From: Bradyrhizobium sp. CB1650
GTDB lineage: Bacteria > Pseudomonadota > Alphaproteobacteria > Rhizobiales > Xanthobacteraceae
Direction of reading: 5' to 3'
Assembly (NCBI RefSeq): GCF_029761915.1
Contig: NZ_CP121695.1
Coordinates: forward strand, 9,205,501-9,269,500
Length of the DNA stretch: 64,000 bases
The notes beneath the pieces were generated by a model. That model was not told where the DNA came from. It made no database searches and worked only from the letters and a program-made list of their open reading frames with translations. The position numbers and the translations under genes are program-made. Of this stretch, positions 43,813 to 54,500 are shown one piece after another. The first letter of the stretch is position 1. The number at the start of each line of letters is the position of its first letter.

Positions 43813-45162
43813 TTACGTCGGCGACACCGCGCGCTTCAGCGCGCTCGGCTGCGCGGCGGCGCCGCGGGTCAGCCTGGCGCGCTCGGTATTCGGCCAGAGC
43901 AGCAGGAGCCCGAGCAGGCCGGAGCCGACCATGACCGCGGCGTTGATGGTGAAGCCGGTCATGTAGCCGCCGAGCATGCTGCCGGCTCGCTGGATCACCG
44001 TGCCCATCACGCTCGGCGCGATGATGCCGGCGAGCGTGTAGAGCGCGCCGTAGATCGCGATGATGGCACCGCGCTGCGACACCGGCGTGAATTCGCCGAG
44101 CATGGGCGGGCAGACGACGTAGATCGCGCCGCATAGACCCGTTCCGACCACGAGCAACGCGAGCTGGAGACCCGCCCCCTCAACATGCGGCATCAAGGCC
44201 AGGATCAGGCCGCCGATGACCAGCGGCACGGAGCCGAGCACGCCGCGCGCGATGCGGGTGTTCGCGCCGCGCGCCATCATCACCTGCGAGATCCAGCCCG
44301 TCAGGATCACGATGGTGGCGCCGAACACCCAGGGCAGGATCGAAATCCAGCCCGCATCGGTCTGCGAGAAGCCGAGCCCCTTGACGATGAAAGGTGTGAA
44401 CCAGGTCAGCCCGAGCGACAGCGCCCAATAGGCGCCGAAAGTCGCGGCCACGCAGCCGATGAAGGTGCGCGAGGTCAGAAGCTGGAGATAGGGGATTTTC
44501 GGCTCGGTCTCGGCGAGGACCTGTGTGTCCTCCAGCGGGCCTTCTTTGCCGAGCGCGAGCCAGGCCGCGACCCAGATCAGGCCGACGACACCGAGCGCGC
44601 CGAACGCGTAATGCCAGGAATGATTGACGATGACCCAGTTCAGCGCCGGCACGGCCAGGATGACGCCGAAGGCGGAGCCCTGCGACAGGATCGCGGTCGG
44701 CAGCGTACGCTTCTCATCGGGAAACCATTTGTAGATGGCGTGCGCGGCAACCGCGAAAGCTGGCCCCTCGCCCGCGCCCAGCACGATGCGGCAGATCAGG
44801 AGTGTGGTGAAACTGACGGTGCCGACCATCGGAAACTGCGCAAGTGCCCAGATCACGGCGAGCGTCAGCAGCACCCAGCGCGTCGCCACCTTGTTGACGA
44901 TGAAGCCGACCACGATGGCCGAGATCGAAAACAGGAAGAAGAAGGACGAGCCGAGCAGGCCGAATTGCTCGGGCTCGAGCTTCATATCGGTCATGATCGG
45001 CACGCCGGCGAGCCCCACGACGATCTTGTCGGCGAAATTGACCAGCATGAACAGAAACAGGAGAAATGTGATTGTCCAAGCGCCCTTTGGTGTTTGCTTG
45101 CCGGCTTCTCTGGACGTCACTGTCGTCTTGCCCGCCGCCATTGGCGTTCCCTGAGCGCTCAT
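43813..45162 (-). CDS. MFS transporter (anion/cation symporter-like)
   Basis: 449-residue carrier with 12 predicted helices, the first at about 35-55 (ITFLLFLFMLVNFADKIVVGLAG). LGAGEGPAFAVAAHAIYKWFPDEKRTLPTAI matches the hexuronate/glucarate-type and aromatic acid subfamily. GGGGAG lies 5 bases before ATG 45162, which beats the GTG at 45189 that has none. Divergent from the AttH-type ABC operon. Confidence 0.87.
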   Translation of the reverse strand: MSAQGTPMAAGKTTVTSREAGKQTPKGAWTITFLLFLFMLVNFADKIVVGLAGVPIMTDMKLEPEQFGLLGSSFFFLFSISAIVVGFIVNKVATRWVLLTLAVIWALAQFPMVGTVSFTTLLICRIVLGAGEGPAFAVAAHAIYKWFPDEKRTLPTAILSQGSAFGVILAVPALNWVIVNHSWHYAFGALGVVGLIWVAAWLALGKEGPLEDTQVLAETEPKIPYLQLLTSRTFIGCVAATFGAYWALSLGLTWFTPFIVKGLGFSQTDAGWISILPWVFGATIVILTGWISQVMMARGANTRIARGVLGSVPLVIGGLILALMPHVEGAGLQLALLVVGTGLCGAIYVVCPPMLGEFTPVSQRGAIIAIYGALYTLAGIIAPSVMGTVIQRAGSMLGGYMTGFTINAAVMVGSGLLGLLLLWPNTERARLTRGAAAQPSALKRAVSPT

Positions 45163-45306
45163 CGTTCTCCCCGCTGTCTTTTTTGGCACTTTTTTGATTT
45201 GGCCGTTTTGGAGCTAACAACGGCTTTGAAGCCAACGCAACCCCGGCATTTCCGCACCGAGTGTGCTACGCAGCATTCCGGTTAATTCCGTCCGGCGCCA
45301 TTCACC

Positions 45307-45960
45307 GTGCTCAGCATCAAAAATCTCTCCAAGAGTTTCTCCTCAGCCGGCGAGCCGGTCCGCGTGCTGCGCGGCGTCGATCTCGACCTTAAGGCAGGCG
45401 AACGCGTCGCTCTGACCGGGGAATCCGGCAGTGGCAAGAGCACGCTATTGCATCTGATCGCCGGGCTGGATGCCGCCGACGGTGGCTCGATCCGGCTCGA
45501 GGACACCGAGGTCACCGAGCTATCCGACGCGGAGCGCGCAAGGCTGCGGCGCGACCGAATCGGCTTGGTCTTCCAGCAGTTCAACCTGATCCCGAGCCTG
45601 TCGGTCGAGGACAATCTCGCCTTCCAGGCACGAATCGCCGGCCGCCATGATGCGGCCTGGAGCAAGGAGCTGGTCGAGCGGCTCGGGCTCGGCAGCCTGC
45701 TCAAGCGCTATCCCGAGCAATTGTCCGGCGGCCAGCAGCAGCGCGTCGCGATCGGCCGCGCGCTGGCAACGAAACCCTCGCTGCTGCTTGCGGACGAGCC
45801 GACCGGCAATCTGGACGAGACGACCGCCGACGACGTGCTGGCGCTGACGCGCGACCTCGTTGCGCGGACCGGTTGCGGCTTCCTGATGGTGACGCACAGC
45901 CTGCATCTCGCCGCCACGCTCGATCGCCATGTCACCCTGCACGCGGGGCGGATCACATGA
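45307..45960 (+). CDS. ABC transporter ATPase, LolD/MacB type
   Basis: 217-residue ATP-binding subunit: Walker [12 protein letters not shown]-loop VFQQFNLIPS, signature LSGGQQQR, Walker B LLLADEPTGNLD and the H-loop in MVTHSLHL. Starts at GTG 45307, with a weak upstream context. It overlaps the FtsX-type permease gene by four bases (ATGA), so both act together. LolD-like ATPases power extraction or export from the outer leaflet of the inner membrane rather than uptake. Confidence 0.92.
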   Translation: MLSIKNLSKSFSSAGEPVRVLRGVDLDLKAGERVALTGESGSGKSTLLHLIAGLDAADGGSIRLEDTEVTELSDAERARLRRDRIGLVFQQFNLIPSLSVEDNLAFQARIAGRHDAAWSKELVERLGLGSLLKRYPEQLSGGQQQRVAIGRALATKPSLLLADEPTGNLDETTADDVLALTRDLVARTGCGFLMVTHSLHLAATLDRHVTLHAGRIT

Positions 45961-48419
45961 GGCGCGCGCTGTGGGTCCTCGCGGTGCTCCTGAGCCATTG
46001 GCGGCGGCACAAGATGCAGTTCGCGACATTGCTGATCGGGCTGATCGCGGCGACTGCGTTGTGGAGCGGGGTGCATGCCATCAACCAGCAGGCCCGCAAC
46101 GCCTATGATCGCGCCGCGGCGACCTTTGGCGGCGTGCGAACGGCGATGCTGGTCGCGCCGAAAGCCGTAACGTTCTCACAAGATTTGTTCGTCAAGCTCA
46201 GGCGCGCCGGCTGGCCGGTCTCGCCGGTGCTCGAAGGCCGCATCCAGCTCAACGGGCATTCGCTCCGCCTGCTCGGCATCGAGCCGGTGACGCTGCCGGC
46301 CGATGTCGGCAACGCGCCGCGCCTCGGCGCCGCGGATTTGACGCGCTTCGTCGCGCCGCCGGGCCAGACGCTGGTCGCACAGGAGACGCTGACCGATTTG
46401 CAGGAGCCCGAAGGCGCGGCCCCGCCGATCAGCAGCGGCGCGAGGCTGCCGCCGTTGCATGTGCAGCTTCAGCTCGTGCCTGATGTGCTGGTCGTCGACA
46501 TCGGCGTGGCCCAGCGACTCCTGAACAAGCCGGGCCAGGTGTCGCGGCTCCTGATCGGCACGCCGAAGGGCAAGCCGGCGCCGCTTCAAAGCGTCGTCGG
46601 GGACCAGTTGCAGTGGATCGAACCGACCGCGGAGACCGAGCTGGAGCGTCTGACCGACAGTTTCCATCTCAACCTCACGGCGTTCGGCCTGTTGTCGTTC
46701 TTCGTCGGTCTCTTCATCGTCAACTCGGCCGTCGGCCTCGCTTTCGAGCAGCGGCTGCCGATGCTGCGCACCTTGCGCGCGTGCGGTGCTTCGGCGCGGC
46801 TCGTCAACACGGTGCTGGTGGTCGAGCTGGTGGTGCTGGCGCTGATCGCCGGCCTGATCGGGCTCGCCTGCGGCTATTTCATTGCGGCCGCGCTGCTGCC
46901 CGATGTCGCGGCGTCGCTGCGCGGGCTCTATGGCGCGCAGATTCCGGGACAGCTCACGCTGCATGCGGAATGGTGGTTCGCCGGCATCGGCATCAGCATC
47001 GCCGGCGCGATCGTGGCGGCGGCGACCAGCCTGATCAAGGCGATCCGGATGCCGGTGCTGGCGACTGCGCAGCCGCGCGCCTGGCAGCAGGCGCAGCATC
47101 GCTGGTTGATCCTGCAAAGCACCGCTGCATGCGCCGTCTTCGCGGTCGCGCTGCTCGTGCTTCGCTACGGCGAATCGCTGATCGCCGGCTTCGGCGTGCT
47201 TGCGGCGCTGATGCTGGGTGCGGCGCTGATCCTGCCGGCCTTCCTCGAGATCATACTGCTCGCATGCCAGCGCCGCGCACGCGGACCGCTCGCGCTGTGG
47301 TTCTGGGCCGACAGCCGGCAACAGCTCTCCGGACTGTCGCTGGCACTGATGGCGCTGCTGCTTGCGCTTGCCGTCAATGTCGGCGTCTCCACCATGGTGG
47401 AAACCTTCAGCCGCACGTTCACCGGCTGGCTCAATGGACGGCTGGCCGCCGACGTCTACATCAGCGCATCCGACAACGCGCAAGGCATTGCGATCCGAAA
47501 CTGGCTGAAGGACCGCAGTGAGGTGCAGGCGATCCTGTCGGGGGGGCGCGCCGAGACGCAAGTTCAGGGACAGCCGGTGGAGTTGCTCGGACTGCCCGAT
47601 CACGCGCTCTATCGCGAGCGCTGGCCGCTGCTGGAAGCCGTGCCCCGCGGCTGGGCCCGGCTCGTGCCGGGCAATGCAGCCTTCATCAGCGAACAATTGA
47701 GCCGCCGCCTGAACGTCCGCGTCGGCGATGTGATCGAGGTCCCGGCGCCGGGCGGTCCCTGGGAGCTCGACATCGTCGGCATCTATGCCGACTACGGCAA
47801 TCCCAAGGGGCAGCTCGCCGTCAATGTCGCGGCGCTGATCCGGCAATTTCCGCAAACGCCGCAGACCCGGATCGGCCTCATCGTCCCACGCGACAAGATC
47901 CCCGCGCTGATCGCAGTATTGCAGCAGCAGTTTGCGCTCGAGGACCGCAGCGTCGCCGACCAGGCCACGGTGAAAGCGGAATCGATCCGCATCTTCAACC
48001 GCACCTTCGCGGTCACCTCCGCGCTGAACGCCTTCACGCTCGGCGTCGCCGGAATTGCGCTGCTGACCAGTCTTCTGACGCTGGCGAACTCGCGTCTGCC
48101 GCAGCTCGCGCCGCTGTGGGCGATCGGCATCACGCGGCCACGGCTCGCCGCGATCGAGCTGACCAAGACACTGTCGGTCGCGCTGTTCACGGCGCTCCTG
48201 GCGCTGCCGCTGGGGCTGGTGGTGGCCTGGTGCCTGATCGCGATCGTGAATGTGAAGGCGTTCGGCTGGCGGCTGCCGTTCCACGTGTTTCCGCTGCAGC
48301 TCGTCGAGCTGGTGGCGGTCGCGCTGTTCGCGGCGCTGCTGGCCGCACTGCTGCCCGTGGTACGGCTGGCACGCATGCAGCCGACCGACCTCGTCAAGGT
48401 GTTTGCCAATGAGCGCTGA
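45957..48419 (+). CDS. FtsX/MacB-type ABC permease (AttF/AttG-like)
   Basis: 820-residue permease with an N-terminal helix (about 15-38), a large extracytoplasmic part, a first FtsX-type set of helices around 240-360, additional helices around 385-500, a second periplasmic domain, and a final set around 690-810. This is a duplicated FtsX arrangement in one polypeptide. The operon (ATPase, permease, AttH-like lipocalin) corresponds to the attEFGH-type loci of Agrobacterium, Vibrio and others; here AttF- and AttG-like parts seem merged. The exported material is not known. ATG at 45957 overlaps the ATPase stop. Confidence 0.88.
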   Translation: MRRALWVLAVLLSHWRRHKMQFATLLIGLIAATALWSGVHAINQQARNAYDRAAATFGGVRTAMLVAPKAVTFSQDLFVKLRRAGWPVSPVLEGRIQLNGHSLRLLGIEPVTLPADVGNAPRLGAADLTRFVAPPGQTLVAQETLTDLQEPEGAAPPISSGARLPPLHVQLQLVPDVLVVDIGVAQRLLNKPGQVSRLLIGTPKGKPAPLQSVVGDQLQWIEPTAETELERLTDSFHLNLTAFGLLSFFVGLFIVNSAVGLAFEQRLPMLRTLRACGASARLVNTVLVVELVVLALIAGLIGLACGYFIAAALLPDVAASLRGLYGAQIPGQLTLHAEWWFAGIGISIAGAIVAAATSLIKAIRMPVLATAQPRAWQQAQHRWLILQSTAACAVFAVALLVLRYGESLIAGFGVLAALMLGAALILPAFLEIILLACQRRARGPLALWFWADSRQQLSGLSLALMALLLALAVNVGVSTMVETFSRTFTGWLNGRLAADVYISASDNAQGIAIRNWLKDRSEVQAILSGGRAETQVQGQPVELLGLPDHALYRERWPLLEAVPRGWARLVPGNAAFISEQLSRRLNVRVGDVIEVPAPGGPWELDIVGIYADYGNPKGQLAVNVAALIRQFPQTPQTRIGLIVPRDKIPALIAVLQQQFALEDRSVADQATVKAESIRIFNRTFAVTSALNAFTLGVAGIALLTSLLTLANSRLPQLAPLWAIGITRPRLAAIELTKTLSVALFTALLALPLGLVVAWCLIAIVNVKAFGWRLPFHVFPLQLVELVAVALFAALLAALLPVVRLARMQPTDLVKVFANER

Positions 48420-49491
48420 GATGATCTCGCGGCGTGCATTCGCCGGCGGCATCGCCGCGCTGGCGTTCGCCCACCGCGCAGGCGCGCAGGGTTATGCCGG
48501 TCTCGGCGACACTGCCAACGGCTTTGCGCCGGTCACGGCCGGAAAGGTATTTGCCTTTCCGGCCGACCACGGGCCGCATCCGGAGTTTCGGATCGAGTGG
48601 TGGTATCTCACGGCGAACCTCACCGATGCCAGCGGCGCGGCTTGCGGCCTGCAATGGACGCTGTTCCGCCAGGCGACGCAGCCGGGACCGCAAGCAGAGG
48701 GCTGGGCCAATCGGCAGGTGTGGATGGGACATGCCGCAGTGACGCGCGCCGACACCCACCGCTTCAGCGAGTTGTTTGCACGCGGCGGCGTGGGACAGGC
48801 CGGCGTGGAAGCAAAGCCGTTCATGGCCTGGATCGACGATTGGGAGATGAAGGGCTCCGCGCGCACCGACGATCGCACATTGGCACCGCTGACGCTGAAG
48901 GCATCGGGCGTCGATTTCAGCTACGCGCTGACGCTTGAAGCCGATCGTCCCGTGGTGTTGCAGGGCCATGCCGGTTACAGCCGCAAATCCGATCGCGGCC
49001 AGGCGTCCTATTATTACAGCCAGCCGTTCTTCCGCGCGCGCGGCACGCTGACCATCGACGACAGACCGGTCAACGTCTCGGGCGAGGCCTGGATGGACCG
49101 CGAATGGAGCAGCCAGCCGCTCGCATCCGACCAGACCGGCTGGGACTGGTTCTCCCTGCATCTGCCTGATGACGAGAAGCTGATGCTGTATCGGCTGCGC
49201 CAGAAGGACGGCCGCGACAACCTCTTCGGCAACTGGATCACACCGGATGGCCGCTCGGTCGAGATCGCGGCGCCCGGCAACAGCCTCACGCCGCTGGCGA
49301 TGACCGAGATCGATGGCCGCAAGCTGCCGACGTCATGGCGCGTGAACCTTCCCACCCGCGGGCTCGTTATCGAAACCACGCCACTTAATCCGCGGAGCTG
49401 GATGGGAACCGGGTTCTCCTATTGGGAGGGCCCGATCCGATTTACAGGCAGCCACGCCGGAATCGGCTATCTAGAGATGACCGGATATTGA
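48409..49491 (+). CDS. AttH-like lipocalin-fold protein (CrtC-like)
   Basis: 360-residue exported protein: leader SRRAFAGGIAALAFAHRAGAQ (twin-arginine-like), then a two-domain lipocalin-like fold of the AttH/carotenoid 1,2-hydratase group with FPADHGPHPEFRIEWWYLTANL, LQWTLFRQ, SYYYSQPFFRARGTL and GEAWMDREWSSQPLASDQTGWDW. ATG at 48409 overlaps the permease stop (alternative ATG at 48421). It is likely a periplasmic partner of the FtsX-type transporter, perhaps binding a hydrophobic ligand. Confidence 0.85.
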   Translation: MSAEMISRRAFAGGIAALAFAHRAGAQGYAGLGDTANGFAPVTAGKVFAFPADHGPHPEFRIEWWYLTANLTDASGAACGLQWTLFRQATQPGPQAEGWANRQVWMGHAAVTRADTHRFSELFARGGVGQAGVEAKPFMAWIDDWEMKGSARTDDRTLAPLTLKASGVDFSYALTLEADRPVVLQGHAGYSRKSDRGQASYYYSQPFFRARGTLTIDDRPVNVSGEAWMDREWSSQPLASDQTGWDWFSLHLPDDEKLMLYRLRQKDGRDNLFGNWITPDGRSVEIAAPGNSLTPLAMTEIDGRKLPTSWRVNLPTRGLVIETTPLNPRSWMGTGFSYWEGPIRFTGSHAGIGYLEMTGY

Positions 49492-49516
49492 GACCAGCAA
49501 CGAGGGAATGCCTGCA

Positions 49517-49903
49517 ATGTATCATGACACGGCGATCGTCACCTGCCTTGCCGTCGCTTTCTACTTCTTCACCGCAACGCAGGTCGCGCGCGCCCGCATC
49601 CGCTACGGCGTGACCTTGCCGGCGATTTCAGGCAATGCGGATTTCGAGCGCATGTTCCGCATCCAGATGAACACGCTGGAATGGATGCCGATCTTCCTGC
49701 CGTCGCTGTGGCTGTTCGCGATCTATATCAGTGATGCCATTGCGGCGGCGCTCGGCCTCGCCTGGATCATCGGCCGTATCGTCTACTTCGTCGGCTATCG
49801 CGAGGCGGTGGCCAAGCGCAGCCCGGGATTCGCGATCCAGGCCTTCGCCTGCATCATCCTCTGGGCCGGCGCGACCGGCGCCGTGGTCTGGCGCGCGATT
49901 TAG
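49517..49903 (+). CDS. MAPEG family membrane protein
   Basis: 128-residue integral membrane protein with four predicted helices and the MAPEG signature FERMFRIQMNTLEWMPIFLP. MAPEG proteins conjugate glutathione or related thiols to electrophilic or lipid substrates. GAGGGA (49502-49507) is well spaced for the ATG at 49517; the ATG at 49508 is immediately adjacent to it and was rejected. Convergent on the LivK-type gene; separated from it by two hairpins. Confidence 0.88.
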   Translation: MYHDTAIVTCLAVAFYFFTATQVARARIRYGVTLPAISGNADFERMFRIQMNTLEWMPIFLPSLWLFAIYISDAIAAALGLAWIIGRIVYFVGYREAVAKRSPGFAIQAFACIILWAGATGAVVWRAI

Positions 49904-49909
49904 GAGCAC

Positions 49910-49955
49910 GACGGCGGCCTGACTCACCGCCGTCGTCCCGGCGAAGGCCGGGACG
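49910..49955. terminator. Two hairpins between convergent genes
   Basis: First hairpin GACGGCGG (49910-49917) with CCGCCGTC (49927-49934); second CGTCCCGGC (49934-49942) with GCCGGGACG (49947-49955), around GAAG. Probably a bidirectional stop between the MAPEG and LivK-type genes. Confidence 0.6.
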
Positions 49956-49994
49956 AGATTGAAGTTGTGGCGCTGGCGTTGTCTTTTTCCCGCC

Positions 49995-51185
49995 TCACTT
50001 CGTCAGTGGGCAGCCGCTTTCCTTGGCGGTGAAGAATGCCTTGTCGCCGGGGACGGTGGCCAGCAGCTTGTAATAGTCCCAGGGCTTCTTCGACTCCGAG
50101 GGCTTCTTCACCTCGAACAGATACATGTCGTGGACCATGCGGCCGTTCTCCAGCACCTTGCCTTGCGCGAAGGCGTCGTCGACCGGCAGCTCCTTCAGCT
50201 TCTTGGCGACCGCGTCCGGATCCTTGGTGCCGGCCGCCTTGACCGCCTTCAGGTAGCTCAGCGTCGCCGAATAGGTGCCGGCGTGGATCATGCTCGGCAT
50301 CCGCCCGGTGCGCTTGAAGAACCGTTCGCCGAGACTGCGCGTCTTGTCGTTGAGATCCCAGTAATAGCCCTCGGTGAGCACCAGACCTTGGGCGGCCTGG
50401 AGGCCGAGGCCGTTGACCTCGGCGAGCGTCATCAGGAGGCCCGCGAGCTTCTGGCCGCCGGTGACGATGCCGAACTCGGACGCCTGCTTGATCGAGTTGG
50501 TGGTGTCGAGGCCGGCGTTGGCGAGCCCGACGATCTTGGCCTTCGAGCTCTGCGCCTGGAGCAGGAAGGAGGAGAAGTCCGACGAGTTGAGGGGGACACG
50601 GACCGAGCCGACCACCTTGCCGCCATTGGCCGTGACGATCTCGCTGGTGTCCTTCTCCAGCGCGTAACCGAAGGCGTAGTCGGCAGTGAGGAAGAACCAG
50701 GTGTCACCGCCGGCCTTGGTCAGCGCGCCGCCGGTGCCGACCGCAAGCGCGCGGGTGTCATAGGCCCAATGAAAGCCGTAGGGCTGGCAGGCGTCGCCCG
50801 TGAGGCGCGATGTCGCTGCACCCACGACGATGTCGATCTTCTTCTTTTCCTTCGAGAGTTCGTGGATCGCGAGCGCGACGGAGGACGTCGTCAGTTCCGT
50901 GATCATGTCGACGTTCTCGACGTCGTACCAGCGCCGCGCGATCGAGGTCGCAAGGTCCGGCTTGTTCTGGTGATCGGCGGTGACGAGCTCGATCTTCCGG
51001 CCCAAAACTTCGCCGCCGAAATCCTCGATCGCCATCCTGGCGGCTTCGACCGACCATTTGCCGCCATAATCGGCATAGACGCCGGACTGGTCGTTGAGGA
51101 TGCCGATCTTGACGCCTTGCGCGGACGCCGGCGCCGCCAGCAGCAGGGCGGTGGTTGCGACGGCGGCCAAAAGTGCCGATTTCAT
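49995..51185 (-). CDS. Branched-chain-type ABC substrate-binding protein (LivK-like), orphan
   Basis: 396-residue periplasmic protein of the leucine/amide binding group: signal KSALLAAVATTALLLAAPASA, then GVKIGILNDQSGVYADYGGKWSVEAARMAIEDFGG and typical hinge segments. Rhizobial relatives bind aromatic acids or amides as often as amino acids. GGGAG 7 bases upstream of the ATG. No permease or ATPase genes accompany it, so the transporter must be elsewhere; a repeat-rich gap separates it from the RND efflux operon in the same orientation. Confidence 0.9.
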   Translation of the reverse strand: MKSALLAAVATTALLLAAPASAQGVKIGILNDQSGVYADYGGKWSVEAARMAIEDFGGEVLGRKIELVTADHQNKPDLATSIARRWYDVENVDMITELTTSSVALAIHELSKEKKKIDIVVGAATSRLTGDACQPYGFHWAYDTRALAVGTGGALTKAGGDTWFFLTADYAFGYALEKDTSEIVTANGGKVVGSVRVPLNSSDFSSFLLQAQSSKAKIVGLANAGLDTTNSIKQASEFGIVTGGQKLAGLLMTLAEVNGLGLQAAQGLVLTEGYYWDLNDKTRSLGERFFKRTGRMPSMIHAGTYSATLSYLKAVKAAGTKDPDAVAKKLKELPVDDAFAQGKVLENGRMVHDMYLFEVKKPSESKKPWDYYKLLATVPGDKAFFTAKESGCPLTK

Positions 51186-51306
51186 ATGTGAACTCCCAGC
51201 AGTTTTCTGTTTTGAAATCGCGCGGATACTAGTGAAGAACCCCGGCCCTGCCCATCCATTTCGGCCTCAGCCGTTAGTATGGCGGGTGTGCGCTTCAACC
51301 TCTCTC

Positions 51307-51505
51307 GTCGTCCCGGACAAGCGTAGCGCCGGGCAGCGCGTAGCGCTGTCCCGTAGCGGAGCGCAGATCCGGGACCCCCGCGCGAGCGCTTGCGCTCGTC
51401 GCGATAGCCACAGGGAGCGGTTTGACGAAGATTCGTGGTTGCCAGCCTCGCGCCACAACCGCTCCCTGGGTTGGTTAATGAGTCCTGGCTTTCGGCCAGG
51501 ACGAC
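51307..51505. repeat. Complex palindromic repeat region
   Basis: GTCGTCCCGGACAAGCG...GCGCAGATCCGGGAC on the left and ACCGCTCCCTGG...GTCCTGGC...GCCAGGACGAC on the right, with GGTTTGACGAAG...CTTCG inner parts. It fills most of the 330-base gap between the LivK-type and RND genes; no ORF there. Confidence 0.75.
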
Positions 51506-51515
51506 GTTGGTGGGA

Positions 51516-54500
51516 TCAGGCCGCAACCTCCGGCTTCTTGTCTCGGCGACCCTCCGCCAGATTGCGCACGACCACATAGAAGATCGGCGTGAACAGCAGG
51601 CCGAACAGGGTGACGCCGATCATGCCGAAGAAGACGGCGACGCCGACGGCCTGGCGCATCTCCGAGCCCGAGCCGGTCGAGATCACCAGCGGCAGCACAC
51701 CGAGGATGAAGGCGAAGGAGGTCATCAGGATCGGCCGCAGGCGCAGGCGGCAGGCCTCGATCACGGCTTCCAGCCGCGGTTTGCCTTCGAGCTCGATGTC
51801 GCGGGCGAACTCGACGATGAGGATGGCGTTCTTGGCGGCGAGGCCCACCAGCACGACGAAGCCGATCTGGGTGAGGATGTTGACGTCCTGGCCCATGATG
51901 CGCACGCCGATGGTGGCGGCGAGCAGGCACATCGGCACGATCAGGATCACCGCAAACGGCAGGCTCCAGCTCCCATATTGCGCGGCGAGCACGAGGTAGA
52001 CGAACAGCACGCAGATCGGGAACACGAACAGGCCCGCATTGCCGCCGGTGACCTGTTGATAGGACAGGTCCGTCCATTCGAACGAGAAGCCGCTCGGCAA
52101 GGTGTCGTCCGCGAGCTTCTTGATGGTGTTGAGGGCAGTGGTCGAGCTCGTGCCCGGCGCCGGCTCGCCCTGCAGTTCGGAGGCCGCGTAGAGGTTGTAG
52201 CGCGCGACGCGGTCGGGACCCGAGACGTCGCGGAAATCGACCACACTGCCGAGCATCACCATGTCGCCGGAAGCGTTGCGCGTGCGCAGCCGCGAAAGGT
52301 CGCTGGTCTCTTTTCGGAACGGCAGGTCGGCCTGCGCGGTGACGTGATAGGTGCGGCCGAACAGGTTGAAGTCGTTGACGTAGGTCGAGCCGAAATAGGT
52401 CTGGATCGTCTCGTTGATGCTCGCGATGGGAACGCCGAGCTTCTGCGCCTTGGTGCGGTCGATGTCGACGAAGAGCTGCGGCGTGTTCGCCGTGAACGGC
52501 GAGAACACCGAAGCCAGATTGGGCGACTTGCGCGCGGCGGCCACCAGCTCGTCGGTTGCGGCCGCGAGCATTTCCGGTCCGCGGCCCTGACGGTCCTGGA
52601 TGCGGATGGTGAAGCCGCCGCCAGTGCCGATGCCGGGCACGGCCGGCGGCGGAATCACGATGATGAAGGCGCCCTGGATCGCGGCGAGGCGCTTGCGCAG
52701 CTCGGCGGTGATGGCGTTTGCCGACAGTCCCTTCTTCAGGCGGACCTCGGGCTCGTCGAACACCGGAAACAGTGCCGCCGCATTGCCGGCCTGGGTGCGT
52801 GTGGCCCCCGAGAAGCCGGCGAAGGCGGCGACGCGGACGATGCCCGGCGTATCCAGCGAGATCCGCTCGATCTCGCGCACCACCTCGGTGGTGCGTGCCA
52901 GCGACGCCGCGCCCGGCAATTGCACGGAGACGATGACGTAGCCGCGATCCTGCGCGGGAATGAAGCCCTGCGGCGTGGTCACGATCAGCCAGCCGGCGCT
53001 GCCGATCAGCACGACGTAGACCAGGAGCATCACCACCGAATGCCGGATCACGAAATTGGCGACATCGGCGTAGCCATGCGACAAACGGTCGAACACGCGA
53101 TTGAAGACGCCGGTGAAGGCGTCCCAGCCCCGCGCGATGACGTTCCAGCGCGCCGGCGGCCGCTTCTCCTCGTACGGCACCAGGATTTGCGAGGCCAGCG
53201 CCGGTGACAGCGTCAGCGAGCAGAAGCAGGAGATCGCGGTCGCAACCGCAATCGTGACGGCGAATTGCTGGAAGAACTGCCCGGAAATGCCGCCCAGGAA
53301 TGCGGTCGGCACGAACACCGCGCACAGCACCAGCGCGATCGAGACCAGCGCGCCGCCGACCTCCTCCATGGTCTTCAGCGCGGCATCGCGCCGACTCAGA
53401 CCGTGCTCGAGATGGCGCTCGACATTCTCGACCACCACGATGGCATCGTCGACCACGATTCCGACCGCGAGCACGAGGCCGAACAGCGTGAGATTGTTGA
53501 TGGAGAAGCCGAGCGCCGCCATCACCGCGAAGGTCCCGACCAGCGAGACCGGGATCGCGATGATCGGAATGATCGCGGGCCGCCAGCCCTGCAGGAAGAC
53601 CAGCACCACGATGACCACGAGCAGCATGGCCTCGTAGATGGTCTTGATCAGCTCGTGGACGGACTGCGCGATGAACTCGGTCGGGTTGTAGCCGATGTTG
53701 TAGTCGAGGCCCTTCGGGAAGCTCGCCTTGAGCTTCGTCATGGTGTCGGAAATACTCTTTGCGGTCGCGAGCGCGTTCGATCCGGGCCGCTGGGTCACCA
53801 GCATGGCGACCGCCGATTTGCGCAAGAGGAAGCTGTTGGTGGTGTAGGACAGCGCGCCGAGCTCGATGCGGGCGACGTCGCGCAGCCGCACCGTGCGGCC
53901 ATCCGAGCCGGCCTTGATCAGGATGTCCTCGAATTGCTTCTGGTCCTTCAATCGCCCCGTGAAGGTGAGGTTCGGCTGGAAGGCGCGGTCCGCGATCGGT
54001 GGCTCCGCGATCTGCCCGCCAGCGATCTGCACGTTCTGGGCGCGGATCGCCGCGAGCACCTCGGTCGAGGTCAGGCCGAGATTGGCGATCCGGTCAGGAT
54101 CGAGCCAGAGCCGCATCGAATAGTCGCGTGCGCCGAAAATCTGGATGTCGCCGACGCCGTCGAGCCGCAGGAGCTGGTCGCGAACCTGCAGCAGCGCATA
54201 GTTGGAGATGTAGAGCTGGTCGAAGGTGTCGTCGGGCGACAGCATGAACACGACCATCAGGATGTCGGGCGAGTTCTTGCGCGTGGTGACGCCGTTGCGC
54301 TGGACTTCCTCGGGCAGGCGCGGCTGCGCGATCGCGACGCGGTTCTGCACCAGCACCTGGGCCTTGTCGAGATCGGTGCCGAGCTTGAAGGTGACGGTGA
54401 TGGTGAGCTGGCCGTTCGAGGTGGCCTGGCTGTAGAGATACAGCATGTCCTCGACGCCGTTGATCTCCTGCTCGATGGGAGCGGCGACCGTGTCGGACAC

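Noticed and set aside
45181..45210. Second sigma-54 promoter (TTGGCACTTTTTTGAT)
   Set aside because: The -24 half matches, but the -12 GC is replaced by AT at the required distance.
46176..48452. 758-codon minus-strand open frame
   Set aside because: Shadow of the FtsX-type permease gene; no recognisable motif and extreme Arg/Gln content.
51435..53207. 590-codon plus-strand open frame across the RND pump
   Set aside because: Shadow of the pump gene, composed mainly of Glu/His/Arg/Asp repeats of antisense origin.
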